Source of the DNA: Sabethes cyaneus
Taxonomy: Eukaryota > Arthropoda > Insecta > Diptera > Culicidae
DNA length: 64,000 bases
Reading direction: 5' to 3'
Assembly: GCF_943734655.1 (NCBI RefSeq)
Contig: NC_071354.1
Coordinates: 226,604,397-226,668,396 of the forward strand
The notes beneath the pieces are model-generated. The model searched no databases and was not told the DNA's origin. It was given only the letters and a program-made list of their open reading frames with translations. Shown here piece after piece: positions 37,244 through 49,450 of the stretch (its first letter is position 1; every line of letters begins with the position of its first letter). Position numbers and translations under genes: made by a program.

Positions 37244-37472
37244 AGCTACATTCTGAAACCCATTTTGAGACTCATTGTAAAATCCGTCATGTTATGGTCC
37301 TTTTTGTGGACTTTTCAGAAGCCAATTTGGAAGATTACTCTAAGACCCGTTCTAACGTCTATTTTAAAGTCATGTTCATTTTGTGGTCTATTTAGTGGTC
37401 CGTTTTGAATCCCATTTTGAAGCCTGTTTTAGACCCCCAAATGAAAATTAAAATGAACCACAAAATTTACCT
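37244..37472. repeat. Inverted copy of 38490-38737
   Basis: Reads as the reverse complement of 38490-38737 with few changes (ATTCTGAAACCCATTTTGA against TCAAAATGGGTTTCAGAAT). It is opposite in orientation to the surrounding minisatellite and is bracketed by pieces of the TGAGTAATTCTCG MITE. Confidence 0.85.
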
Positions 37473-37851
37473 GAGTAATTCTCGTTGAAACGGGGCCACT
37501 ACTGACATGAGGTCTTCAAATAGTCGAACTTTTGCACTTAGTTGGTTGAATATGGTTAAAGACTGAGAATTACACTTTTGATACATCGAAATAGTGGAAC
37601 CCTCGAGCGCCAAGGGGTCTAACAGGTTCAAAAAAGTTGAATTTTGAGCAAACCTTAAGATCTATATCATGCGATATGTCATAAATTTGCCATGAAACAA
37701 CTAACAAATGACCCGGTTCTGTAAAGAACGAGTGGTCCACTTTTTCGAGGTATCTAAAGTGTAATTCTTAGTTTTTAACCATTTGTGCAGAAGCTCCAAT
37801 ATTTGAAGACCTCGTGTTAGTAGTGGCCCCGCTTCAGCGAGAATTACTCAG
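37473..37851. mobile_element. MITE with TGAGTAATTCTCG terminal inverted repeats, 379 bp
   Basis: Left end TGAGTAATTCTCGTTGAAAC and right end GTTTCAGCGAGAATTACTCA type (observed GCTTCAGCGAGAATTACTCA) pair over some 50 bp through the TTTGAAGACCTC region. A related partial copy lies at 9.6-10.0 kb. A 20-bp piece of the same terminus occurs at 37213-37232. No clear target duplication. Confidence 0.8.
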
Positions 37852-38489
37852 ATTTCAAAATGGGCCGCAAAATGGACCACATAATAAACCTTAAAATGGA
37901 CGTCAAACCTCAAAATGGGCCATAAAATGGAGCTAGAAATGCACTTTGGTATCAAAATGTGAACTCAAAAATGGACCAAAAAGATCCTTGAAATGGAGTT
38001 TAAAGTGGACATCAAAATTAAACTTAAAACAGACCTAAAAGCGGACCTCAAAATCAAACTCAAAATGAGCCTCAAAATATTCCTTAAAAGTAACCCAAAA
38101 ATGGATTTTAAAATGGAGTTGAAAACCGCCTTCGAAAAAGAGTTACAATTTTGAACCTGTAAATGGGACTCAAAATTGGCCCTCAAATCGAGCTGAAAAT
38201 GGTCCTCTAAATAAACCACAAAATGAGCCACAAAATGGACTTCAAAACGAGCCTTAAAATCAATTTCAAATTGGATCACAAAATAGACCAAATATCGAAC
38301 ATTGAAATGAACCTTAAAATAGATCACATAATGAACTTCTGGATAAATCTGCTTTAAAATGGGACACAAAATTGACCTAAAAATAGTAAGCCACCAATGA
38401 ACTTTAAAACTGATCTCAAAATGTTAAGATTTTTAAAGGCGCATTAAGGCTCTGTTCTGTTGATTTTGGATCCATTTTGGGTAATTTTA

Positions 38490-38737
38490 TAGGTAAATTT
38501 TGTGGTCCATTTTAATTTTCATTTGGGGGTCTAAAACAGGCTTCGAAATGAGATTCAAAACGGACCACTAAATAGACCACAAAATGAACTGAACTTTAAA
38601 ATAGACGTTAGAACGGGTCTTAGAGTAATCTTCCAAATTGGCTTCTGAACAGTCCACAAAAAGGACCATGAAATGACGGATTTTACAATGGGTCTCAAAA
38701 TTGGCTTCAAAATGGGTTTCAGAATAGAGCTAGGAGG
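38490..38737. repeat. Minisatellite segment, partner of 37244-37472
   Basis: Non-inverted partner of the long inverted repeat. Its left flank (about 38430-38480, TTTTTAAAGGCGCATTAAGGC) also matches 37145-37195 in direct orientation, so a larger block has been duplicated. Confidence 0.85.
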
Positions 38738-39045
38738 GTAACGTTTTGGGCAAATGTAGGTACTATGTTGCTAAACAAAATTAAGTAAATAACTAATAAG
38801 ATTCAGTAAAAACCTCAGATATTGCTCAAAATGAACCTCACAACAAACTTCAAAATGAAACTGAAAATGGACCTTGAAAGGGTCTAAAACGGTGAACTCT
38901 AAAATGAGTTTTAAAATGATGGACCATGAAATGAACCACAAAATGAACATCAAAATGGAGCTATGAATGGTCCTTAAAGTTGGCCTTAAAATTGACTTTA
39001 AAATAGATTTCTAAATGATCCTCAAAGTGGACCATTGAAATTGAT

Positions 39046-42000
39046 ATTTTTTTAGCTCGGCTGACTTGGAGTTTTCAGCCCGCACTGTCGGTCTTTAAAG
39101 CGTTTGATGAGGAAGTGGATAGGGAACAGGCCCTGTAATGATAATTGGCAAGTAAGGCTTACTTAGTCACCCCGATAATTTTTGGAGTAACGGTCGGATG
39201 ATACCGCCAAGTTTGAAGTTGAAGTAGTTTCCGGTACAGTTGAACAGTTTTGGAACCAAAAGTCAGAAACAAACTAAACCCGTCCGCAGGAGTGGTCTCA
39301 ATAGCTGGACAAACAAGACAAGGCAAATGGTCTCTTTCAGACGTTCCGGTTTCAACTATCGCGGGTAACAATTGGCAAATTAAAATTTGACAACCGAGCC
39401 TTATTAATGCATGTAGGGTAGGTACATAAACGAAATTAACGAGATGAAACAACCTACTACAGAACTCGAATTGCGGTACCTGATTCAATTACAGGTCATG
39501 AAATCCATAAAAAACAAAAATACCATCATTAGCTAGGAATTCAGTTGTTCAAGGCAAGCGAATAAAATCTAGCAGAAATAATCTAGACTCGAATTCGCTG
39601 CAGCGCAGCGCAGCACATTAATCAAAGGTCAAAACGGTCAGCGCTAAACAAAATGATTGTTTGGCTAGGCCAGATTGAGGTTGTTACCAGTTCCCACCTT
39701 CCAGCTGTATGAAACTCAAAATCTGACACTGTCGCCGCTTTCACGATTGTCAGTGATTCCCCCCGACCTGTAGTAAGCCGTCTCGGAGCCGACCCCACAG
39801 CTTATAAGCTGGCCAATCAAATTAGCTCGCAAAATCAGAACCTGCACGCGAAACAACGCCCTTTTTCCCGGCGAGTAGTCGTCGAAAGACCACCAAACAG
39901 CCAAACCAAACGTTTTTAATGATCACGATTAAAATATGTCGATATATTTATTTGCAGGCTGACAACAGTTAGGTCCGGGAGACCACGCCACGGTCCGCGG
40001 ACGGACAGGAAGGGTGCCAAATGGATTAGTCTCTTGGCGAAAAAAACATTGTTATTGGAAACTTTTTAGCACTTTAAGTGGTACTATAAGAGTTAACGGA
40101 TAGCGAGACTAATGCGCTGGTAAATGGCAGACGGCGCGGCGTATCGACTGATACACATGTCATTTATACGGAGCGTGTTGATAGGGAAAACTCGATCGCG
40201 TGCTGCAACGAGCGAGCGAGTGAGCGAGCGAACGAACGAGACTTATGATGCTTATTAATTTTCAATAAATTCCATGGAACACCGCGCACCAGTCACTGAC
40301 TGCACTTGGCAGAAGGAGCGCCGCCGTTGACATAATCGTTTCTTGTCTGCACTGTGCTGTGCTATGCTTCTAGACGTAATAATTTGTATCTCAACAACTC
40401 GAGAGCGAGTGCTGTGTCTAGCAATTGTCTAGAACCCACCAACCAACAATGTATTTGCTAATGGCCACTCAAAAGCATGAGTTAATCACGTCACAAAAAC
40501 GGATATTATTCGCCCATTATAATTTCGCTTAGGATTCCGTCAATCATCCGCCGACCGGTGCCTGGGCTCAAGCACTGACTGGGACTAATTATGCAAGATG
40601 AGTTCTTCGTGGGACAAGCAATGTTCTCTGTTATGAAATGTGGATCACACTGTTGCTTGGGATAGTTGTAATAAAATAAAATGATTTTATTCGTTTCCGT
40701 CGCGTCGTCGTCGTCGGTCGGTTTCCCACCTGTTTTCAGCCCTAATTTTAATCTTGATAAAACCGCGTTTTGAGCTGGCTGTCGGACTATCACGAAAGGG
40801 CACACAGCCGAGTCCCTTATTTTAGCTTGGCCTTCTCCAACCGTCGCCTCGCTTTGCCTGTCCTGTCAACAAAGCGTTCCTCGAGCGAACTTTGAAGTCG
40901 TTCAACTTTTAACGAGAGGATTTGCGTCTGCTGGGTCTCTAAGCCGCTGCTGGGTCCGATTGCATCTGGCCGGTACGTACCGATACCGCGGGCGAGGCGG
41001 CGCAGCAGACCGCAGCGATTTGGCTTATAATAAATTCACTCGTTAGAAGAAGGAAAAATTTTTATACGACACGGACGATCATTAGCGTTAATAAAGTTTG
41101 CTTGATGATTTTTTTCTTCATTTTGCTGCATTACCCGGTTTGGTAACCGGGAGGAGGTTTGTTTGCAAAGTTGGACGGTCTCATGATTGTTACTGCGCTT
41201 AACCCGCCGGTGTCCAATGATAAAAATACTGACACAAGGTTGTTGTTTAAGTTGCATACATGTATAACTGCAGCGTTAAATTGTATTCGAAGTCGTGAAA
41301 CCACATTGAAAATTTGGAACGTTCAAGGGTTGATTAATAATAACAAATAAATCGGAGGTAGGCCAGCAGCGGTCGGTTACTGCAGACTACACCATCGAGG
41401 CGCGGTTTCCAGGTCAGATTTAGAGCGAAGGTATTTGCCAGCGAGAACTCCGAAATAAAACGTAAAACGCAGTTACTGCCATGAAGTGCTGACGACTAAC
41501 TCCACTGACAGGAGGAGGTGTAAGGTTTCAAGCACTGTACCCACCGACTGATTTGCCTTGATTTGCGGCAGCCAACCAGTCAGGCAGCGGCAAAGAGAGA
41601 AGAAAAGTCTATTTTTGTTGACATCCGACACCGACTTGCTTACTGACTTCGCTGCGCTTGCATTGCTCGCAGCGGCTTTGCCATTGACCTCGTTTATACC
41701 GCTATGCGCACTTCAACAACCAACCGCCTAAACGGTATCCTTTCGATGCGTGCGAATCGGAAATGCCGATGTAGGTGCGAAATCCAAGCTCCACCGTGCC
41801 TCTCCTGCGCTCGCGTCGTCGTACGTTTGACGTTCTGAAATTTGAGCAACGGCAAACGGTTTGACACTACATAGTTGCGAACTGCTGCAATCTTTACTAA
41901 TATGAAATCATTCCAAATTTTTAGCAACCTTTGAATTTAATAAAATTAAGCTGTGAAAAGAAGATACTCCCTTGAGCACGACGAATTATAATTTCGAATG

Positions 42001-42534
42001 AACATATCGCACTAACTTTCCGTGTTCATACGGAGCGTTAAAACAGATGCGAATTGTCCCCGTGAGTTCCCGACCCGAAGCTGCATGATGATCACGCAGT
42101 CAGATGTTTCAACGCGAAATAGTTTAATTTGATCAAAGCCTTAGGTTACACCTAAATATCGTTAGGTAATTTTGGAATCCAATATTTCGGAAGAAGTAAA
42201 AGCCAGGAAAAAAACTACGGGAGAAACAATTTTGCCATTACAAATCCAAAGTAGCCATGCAGATGTTCGGATATCGGCACATGAATCTTGTAATAAACAA
42301 CAGTAAATCGAGTTTGATCAGCTGGCACTGAGGCTCGATAATGAGAAAGATGGCTTGGATCATTTCAGGACCGATCGCGCAGGGTGAAACGAAAAAAATT
42401 TTTGTATTCGCTCGTTTAGAAGGGTTTACAACAAACAATACAAAGTTTCCTGTAGGTAAATGTCGGTGAAACTTGAAGCGAGATGGCGAGAAAGCCGGTT
42501 GGAATTTTGAAGCTTGTTTTGAAAACACCGTTAT
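39046..42534. other. Low-repeat central island between opposed minisatellite blocks
   Basis: About 3.5 kb nearly free of the minisatellite. GC-richer parts lie around 40130-41020 and 41390-41830, with a GAGC/GAAC tetranucleotide tract at about 40200-40230. Frames up to 109 residues (for example 39159-39488 minus) show no domains. The composition is like that of the islands at 12.6-14.1 and 52.4-53.7 kb. Possibly regulatory; no gene supported. Confidence 0.3.
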
Positions 42535-42766
42535 GAAGCTTATACTGTGGACTATTTTGACCTCCACCATTCTAAGGTCTATTTTGAGGTTCATTTTGAG
42601 ATCATATCCGGGGCCCATTTTGAGGACCAACACTCGAATGGAATCCGCAAGGACAACGTAAAAGAAACAGACCCAGGAATAGGCTCATCACGACGCAGCT
42701 TAGCATCCGGGCTGTAGACGCGTACTTGTCGTGGCGTCAGGTGAAAGCTACGGCGGGTAACCGTCG

Positions 42767-43665
42767 CACAGTGGGACCATTTTGGAAAAAGACAATCAAA
42801 AATCTTTTTTCGTTTTTCCTGAAGTTTTTGAGCTTAGGTGTCTTCGGATAAGTTTCTTAAAAAAGTATTCTGCATCTGTTGACATTTTCATATATTAAGG
42901 GGATAACATATTAAAAAAAAACTTTTTATAGGAACTAGATTGCATGTTTATGTGTTCGGCAAAGTTCTAGAACTTCGAATTTTATTAAACTTTGCCAAAG
43001 ATACTAAGTATCTGCATCATATGGTTTGCGTGATATAATTGACTTTCTGTCGTGACCCCCTTAAAATCAGTTTATTAAACTTTTTGTACACAAACCTCAT
43101 CTAATAGGTTTGACATGTTCTACAAACTTTTTGATATTATCAAAATACGTAACTTTCTAGAAGGTGTAAATATCGTATGTTGCATTATTTGGCTTAAAAA
43201 TTGATTTGAAGCATAAATTTTACCGTTTCTACAAGCATTTTTTTCCGTAAATAGGCACCTACTGGCAGCTAAAGTTACCATCGTTTGAACCGCCTTAGAA
43301 TATAGTATAACTGTGCCAAAAATCACGGCCGGCTGTGCTCGGGCATTGTGGTTATTTCAATTATGAATTACATAAGTCACGACAGAAAGTCTCGCAAACC
43401 ATATGATGCAGATACTTAGTATCTTCGGCAAAGTTTGATGAAATTCAAAGATCTACAACTTTGCCGAACACATGAACATGCAATCTAGTTCTTATAAAGT
43501 TATTTTTTTCGAATATGTTATCCCCTTATTATCTAATTGTACGAAAATGTCAACAAATGCAAAATGCTTTTTTAAGGAACTTTTTCGAAGACACCTAAGC
43601 TCAGAAACGTCAGGAAAAGCGAGAAAAGACTTTTGAACGCCTTTTTCCAGAATGGTCCCACTGTG
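42767..43665. mobile_element. Palindromic MITE, 899 bp, CACAGTGGGACC ends
   Basis: Arms of about 300 bp (42767-43066 and 43375-43665) pair as reverse complements, for example GATGCAGATACTTAGTATC in the right arm. Termini are CACAGTGGGACCATT and AATGGTCCCACTGTG. Flanks are CGTCG at 42762-42766 and 43666-43670, a 5-bp duplication. The middle carries no transposase. The superfamily is uncertain; a hAT-related group with 5-bp duplications is possible. Confidence 0.88.
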
Positions 43666-44656
43666 CGTCGGAAGAGGACATCTCTAATTTCACCTCTTTG
43701 TGCTGCCTAGTGGACATGGACCAATAAGCTTTATTTGAAGGTCTATTTAAGGCCATTTGAAACCCTAACCCAATATTTTATGACCACTTTTAAAAGTCCT
43801 GGAAGCCTCTCGGTCCGTTCTAAAGTCCATTTAAGAACACAACATTTTAAAGTCCAGCTTGAGACGGACAAACAAGAAACAACACTTATGGTTCTTATAA
43901 AACATGAAAAGTAACTTTAAGTAACTTTAACTAACCGGCTTCGGGTTTGATCCAACCCATCTACGGAGCGGTGGGTATATTTTGATATTTTCCATTTAGA
44001 GGTCTATTCTAGATTCCATTTTAATTTTATTTGACAATACTTTTGAAGTCCATTTGGAGGTCTTACTTAGAGTCTTACTTACTTTGAAACTTACTTAGAG
44101 GACAATTTGTAGGTACAGTCTAAATTTTTTGGTTCATTTTAAAGTCCAGTTCAAGGTTCCTTTTGAAACTGATTCTGAGGTCCACCATTTTGAGGCCCGT
44201 ATTAAACTTGAACTTCCATTTTGAAGTTCATGTTGAGGCCCACTTTAAGGTCCATTTTATAGTCTATTTTAAAGTCCACTATCCAAATAGTCCAAATAGC
44301 CTTCAAATTTTTTGATCTATTTTGAATTCTATTTCGAACCGTATTTTGTGACCCATTTTAAAGTTTACCATTTTGAGGTCCATGTTGAAATCCATTTTAT
44401 GGGTCATTTGGAGATCACCATTTTAAGGTCAACATTTGCCTCAACATTTGGGAAACGATTTAAAAGTCCAGTTTGAGGAAACATTTTAGATCATTTCTAA
44501 GATTTATTTTTGTGACTCATTTCAAGGTCCAACTTGAGGCCCATCATTTTGACGACCATTCTGAGGTCCAAGTTAAGGCCCATTGTGAAATCCATTTTAG
44601 AGCATTGTGATCAATTTGAATACATTCACATTTTAGAGCATTTTAGAGCGTATTTA

Positions 44657-44733
44657 CTGCGGTTACTCGCATAACAGTCCCATTTATATAGGAAACTCTA
44701 TATAAAATGGGACTGTTATGCGAGTAGCGGCAG
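44657..44733. mobile_element. Tiny hairpin MITE, 77 bp
   Basis: Arms CTGCGGTTACTCGCATAACA and the inverted TGTTATGCGAGTAGCGGCAG enclose a short loop. The arm pairing continues through AGTCCCATTT. Flanked by TTTA on both sides (44653-44656 and 44734-44737). Almost the whole unit is a single hairpin. Confidence 0.7.
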
Positions 44734-45021
44734 TTTAGGTCTTCAATAAGATCCATTCAGAACTCCATTTTAAGGTCCATTTTGAGGTTCACTTCATTGT
44801 TCGTTATTTAATCCAACAGTCCTCTAGCATGTTGTGAAGCCCATTTTGCGCACAATTTTTGGGTGCATTTCATTTTGAAGCCCGTTTTGAGGTCCACTCT
44901 AAATTTCTTTTTAAAACCCCTTTTGGAGGTCGTTTTTAACACCATTTTGAGTCTCATTTAGTGGTCCAAATTTTAGTCCGTTTTGAGGATACTTTTTAGC
45001 TTCTTTTTAAATTCGAAAACA

Positions 45022-45066
45022 GACACTGAGGAATCCTGCAAGTCGTAGGCGAAATACGTATCTGTC
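45022..45066 (+). ncRNA. Hammerhead-ribozyme-like motif
   Basis: Helix I strands GACA and TGTC. Core CTGAGGA, one extra base, stem II with CCT/AGG pairing (one mismatch next to the core), then GAAA. Helix III is the self-complementary TACGTA, followed by TC before the cleavage point. The near-identical motif at 59.9 kb has the opposite damage. Followed by GTGAATAAAAT as at 59.9 kb, so both are the same 3' end of some retroelement. Self-complementary helix III would favour dimer action. Confidence 0.5.
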
Positions 45067-45893
45067 GTGAATAAAATATACATAGAAATAAATTGGATAA
45101 GTTTTCTTCTTTTTATGTAATTTTAGGTTCTTTTTAAAAGTCAATTTGTCCAATTTGTGGTCTATTTTGAGCCACATATTAATGGCCATTCTAAGCCCTA
45201 TTTTAATTCCATTTTAAGTTTCATTTTAAACTCTATCTCGAGGTCCATTTGAAGTTCGTTTTGAACTCCATTTTAGCGCCCATTTTGAGGTTCATTTTGA
45301 GGCAAATTTTAATGCGTAAGACCATTCAAGGGCCTACTTACAGGTTTATTCCAATGTTCATTTAAGGTCTATTTTTAAGTTCAGTTTAGGTCCAGTTTAA
45401 ATACCATTTCGGGGCGTTAAAGCATTTTTAAGGACCATTTTTAGGTTAATTTTTAAGTCCATTTGGAGGTTCACTTTAGGTTCCATTTTAGGTTTCATTT
45501 TTAAAATTTCGAGAACCAATTTTGAGGACGTTAAGCTCGTTTTGAAGCCCATTTAGAAGACAAATTTTAGATCCAGTTCCAGGTTTAATGTTGTTGCCCA
45601 TTCTGAAGTCCACTATTTTGAATTTCATTACGAGAATCTCTTTAAGGTCTAGTTTGAAGTCCACTTCAAGGACTATTTTTAGGTTCAAACTCAACGTAGA
45701 ACCCCGTATCATGAATTATATTTTGTGGCCCGTTTCGAAGTCCAATTTTTTTATTGCGGTCTTAACCCAGAGGGTTACGAACGGTTAGGTTGGTGCTAAG
45801 GTGCATTTTGCGACCCATTTCATGGTTCAGTTTGAGGCCCGCATGGTTCAGTTTGAGGCACTTTAAGAACCACTTTTAAGGTTCTTTTAGAGC

Positions 45894-46185
45894 CAGGGAT
45901 GCCACATATAATTCTGTGTTTTTCGTTGGAAAAATCTGACAATCTGTACGGCGAGGAAAAATATCTGTGCAAAAATCTGTCCAATGCAAAACAATGAGAG
46001 TGAAAGAGATAGAGAATCATTTTGCTGACTATTTCCGTCTCTTTCACTCTTATGTAAAAGCTCAAAAATCTGTTTAATCTGTGTAATTTGGCGAAAATCT
46101 GTATTCTATGCATACAGATTCTGTACAGGCGATTTCTTTCAAATATCTGTTAAACACAGAATAATCTGTGCATGTGGCAACCCTG
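45894..46185. mobile_element. hAT-like MITE, 292 bp, CAGGGATGCCACAT ends
   Basis: Termini CAGGGATGCCACAT and ATGTGGCAACCCTG. Flanked by identical 8-bp TTTAGAGC at 45886-45893 and 46186-46193. The interior has many ATCTGT/AATCTG repeats. CAGGG ends and an 8-bp duplication identify the hAT superfamily. A second, right-truncated copy lies at 49234-49450. Confidence 0.92.
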
Positions 46186-47745
46186 TTTAGAGCTCCGTTT
46201 CGAAACCTATTTTGTGGTCCATTTTGAGTCCCACAGTGTAGCCCGTTTAAAGAACTACTTTCAGCTACATTTTAAAATCTAGTTTAAGGTTCATCTTAAG
46301 AACTATTTTGTGGCCCATATTCTGGACCATTTTGAGCTTCCTTTTAAGGTTCATTTTTTCTTAAGGTACATTAATTTGAGGTCCTGGCCTATTATTGTGT
46401 AGCTCTTTTGAAGCCTTTATTATGGAGTCTATTTTGTACACCAGTTTTAGCTCCATTTTGAGTGGCTTTTTTTGATGTTCCTTACGCGATCCATTTTTAA
46501 ATTAATTTAGCGGTCAGTATCTTTATTTTGAGTTTCACTTTAAGTTTCTTTGGGAGGTTCCATTTTGCAAATTATTTTTAGGCCAATTTTGTGGCCCATT
46601 TTGATGTTCATTGAAATCTGTTCTTGAGACCCGTTTTGAGGATGATTTTTTGGTCCATTTCAAACCCTTTTGTTAGTCCACATTTGAGACCAAAATGGAC
46701 TTCAACACTTTGAGGAGCATTTTTGGTTTTATTTTAGTCCATTTTAAAGTTCAGTTTGAGATCTATTTTGAGATCCATTTTGAAGTCTATTTTCAGCACC
46801 ATTCACAAAGTGGTGCTAAAAATGGATCATCATTCAAGCCTTCAAGCCCATCTTAAAGCTCATTTTGAGGTGCGTTTTAAGCAATTCTGAATGCTGTTTT
46901 TAAGCAGATTTCAAAGCGTATTTTGAGAGCGCTTTTTGCAGACCTCAAACCATTTTGAGGCCTATTTTCAGGTCTATTTTGAGGTCCATCAAGGTTCAAC
47001 ATTTTCAGGTGGAAGCGTTTTTTCAACACCATTTTGATGCCCGTTTTGAGCCAATTTTTTGGTCCTTTTTAAGGTTTTTAAGGTCCCCTTGAGATCTATT
47101 TCAATCCCCAGTTGGAGGTTCATTTCAAAAGCTCAGTCCATTTTTGAGCCCTATAGACACATTTTAAAGCCTAAATTGAGCCACATTTTGAGATCCACCA
47201 TTTTGAGGTCCTCTTTGTGGTTTATCGTGGGGTCTGTTTTGAGGACCATTTTTAGATCGATTTTATGGTCCATTTTTATAATTTTTTTCAAGATCTATTT
47301 TAAACCCGGGTAACGCCTATTTCAAAACCCCTTTCAAGTCCCATTTTAAAGTCAATTTTAAAGCCCGTTTTAAAGTGTATTTTCAGTTTAATTTTTAATT
47401 TTACCTCTGGGGATCATTTTATGGCGTTTGAGGTCCATTTTCAAGATTATTTTGTGGTCCATTTTAATGTCCATTTGGAGGCCCGCTGTGAGGTACATTT
47501 TAAAGTCCATTTGAGGACCATTATTAAAGGTCTACATTGAGACTCATTTTGAAGCCAATTTTAACGACCATTTAAAGTCCCAATTTTGCGTTTATGGGTA
47601 GGGCCATTTCGAAGTCCGACATTTTAAAGCGCATTTCAGAGTCCATTTTGAGGTACATTTTGAGTTCCATTTTGAGGTTTATTGGCGTTTCATTTCAAGG
47701 TCATTTTGAAGAGCCATATTGTTGGGACCTCTTTAATAGCAAATT

Positions 47746-48060
47746 CATATATTAACCTGGGTTCATGCTAACACGAATCCGAAATTTATGAGCGATACAG
47801 GCAGTTTGACAGATCGACCCGTAAACCGTTATGCTAACATAATGGACGTAAACGTAATGGAAACATTAGCGCAACTGTTGGTACAATATAATTGAATCGG
47901 AAAATTCATTTTTCTCGTACAACGAAAGCAATTGTCTAGCCTTGTGACAAATACCTTGTATATGATAAATTTATATCCCACAAGCATTAATTGAAGCATA
48001 TACCTCAATAGACAAGCAAAATGAAGTTATATTGTGCTTAGTAGCGCAACTAATGGATCA
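47746..48060. other. Insertion in the minisatellite with a GCATAATGGACG-like motif
   Basis: Non-minisatellite DNA; about 47830-47860 carries CTAACATAATGGACGTAAACG, similar to the foldback-like repeat ends. No complete element recognised. Confidence 0.35.
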
Positions 48061-48515
48061 TCTACCCTGTGTGGTCTATTTCAATCCCCAGTTTTAGGTT
48101 AATTTTGAAGCTCATTTTGAAGTTCGTTAATAAGCTTTATTTCAAGGCCGGTTTTAAAATTAATTTTTTGAGACATATTTTATAGTCTATTTTGAAGCTC
48201 ATTTTGAGATTCGGTATTTTGAGAACCATTTTTAAGGTAATTTTATGGTCCATTTTGATGATCATTTTGAGGTCCAATTCAAGGTCCCTTTTTAAAGTCC
48301 ACATTTTGTGGCCAAAGTGGACTTCAAATCTTTGCAGAGCATTTTTACCTCTATTTCAGGGTCCATTTTAAGATACATTGTGAGGACCATTTTACAGCCC
48401 ATTTTTAGCTCTATTTTGAGGTCCATTTTAAATTCCATTTTGAAATGCATTTTCAGTATTATTTCAATATGTATTTTGAGTTCCATTTTGTTGTCCATTT
48501 TAAGCACCATTATTA

Positions 48516-48623
48516 CCCAAGTATCAATTTGGGTTTTATTACACTCTTATGATGGCATTTAAGACCAAAATTGGTCTTCAAAACCGGCATAAAAGTACAA
48601 TAAAACCAAGATTGTTGCTTGGG
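48516..48623. mobile_element. Short MITE, 108 bp, CCCAAG ends, TA-flanked
   Basis: Begins CCCAAGTATCAATTTGGGTT and ends TTGTTGCTTGGG, with TA on both sides (48514-48515, 48624-48625). The interior is palindromic around AAGACCAAAATTGGTCTT. A copy of the same length is at 57934-58041. Confidence 0.88.
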
Positions 48624-49233
48624 TACAGCTCTATACTGAGGTTCACTTTAAGAACCATTTTTAGTTTCATTGTGCGGTCCATTTTGAGATCACCATTCTG
48701 AAGTCTATTCTAAAGTCTATTTTCAGATCTATTTTAATGTTCATTTTTAGTTTCATTTTGAAGCCCATTTTGGAATGTATTCAAGGACCATTTTCAGTTT
48801 TACTATTATGTCCATTGGGAGGTCCACTTTAAGGCCCACTGTTCCATTTGTAGTGTTAAGTCCATTTTGTAGTTCAATTTGATGTCGGTTTTAGGTCCCA
48901 CTTTGAGACCCATATTGCGGCCCATTTCGAAATCCATCTTTAAGTTCATTTTAAGACCCGCTTTTAAGTCTATTTCGAGATCCACTGTTTTGAGGCCCAT
49001 TATGAGGTCCATTTTGAGATTTTGAGATTTCAAAGCCCATTTTGAGTCCAATTTTTGAGGCCCATTTTAACGGTCATTTTTAGTCCTATTTTGATGCCCA
49101 TTTGTGACCATTTAAATGTAAGCCAAATTAAATTTTGTGGCCCTTTTCAAAGCTTAATTTGAGGTCCATTTTAGGTCTCAGTTTAGGGTACATATTGAGG
49201 CCCGTTTTTAGTTCCATTTTGAGACCCTGGGAC

Positions 49234-49450
49234 CAGGGAGGCCACAAATAATTCTGTATTTTTTGTTGGAAAAATCTGACAATCTGTACGGCGAGGAAAA
49301 ATATCTGTGCAAAAATCTGTCCAATGCAAAACAATGAGAGAGAAAAAGATATAAAGTCATTTTGCTGACTATTTCCGTCTCTTTCACTCTCATGTAAAAG
49401 CTCAAAAATCTGTTTAATCTGTGTAATTTGGCGAAAATCTATATTCTAAC
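49234..49450. mobile_element. hAT-like MITE, right-truncated copy
   Basis: Starts CAGGGAGGCCACAAATAATT and follows the element at 45894 almost base for base (GACAATCTGTACGGCGAGG), but breaks off after GGCGAAAATCTATATTCTA, lacking the right terminus. Confidence 0.85.

Larger units (their letters stand above)
32806..39045 (-). repeat. Degenerate minisatellite, unit about 18 bp, left block
   Basis: On the plus strand the phrases CTCAAAATGGACC, CACAAAATGAACC and TTTAAAATGG recur every 17-20 bases. The main tracts are 32806-33520, 34140-34920, 36050-36765, 37040-37180 and 37853-39045. A unit near 18 bases keeps frame, so false minus-strand frames such as SILRSIL and FKVHFKV arise. Insertions interrupt it at about 33525-34130, 34925-36050 and 36770-37036. 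Confidence 0.9.
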
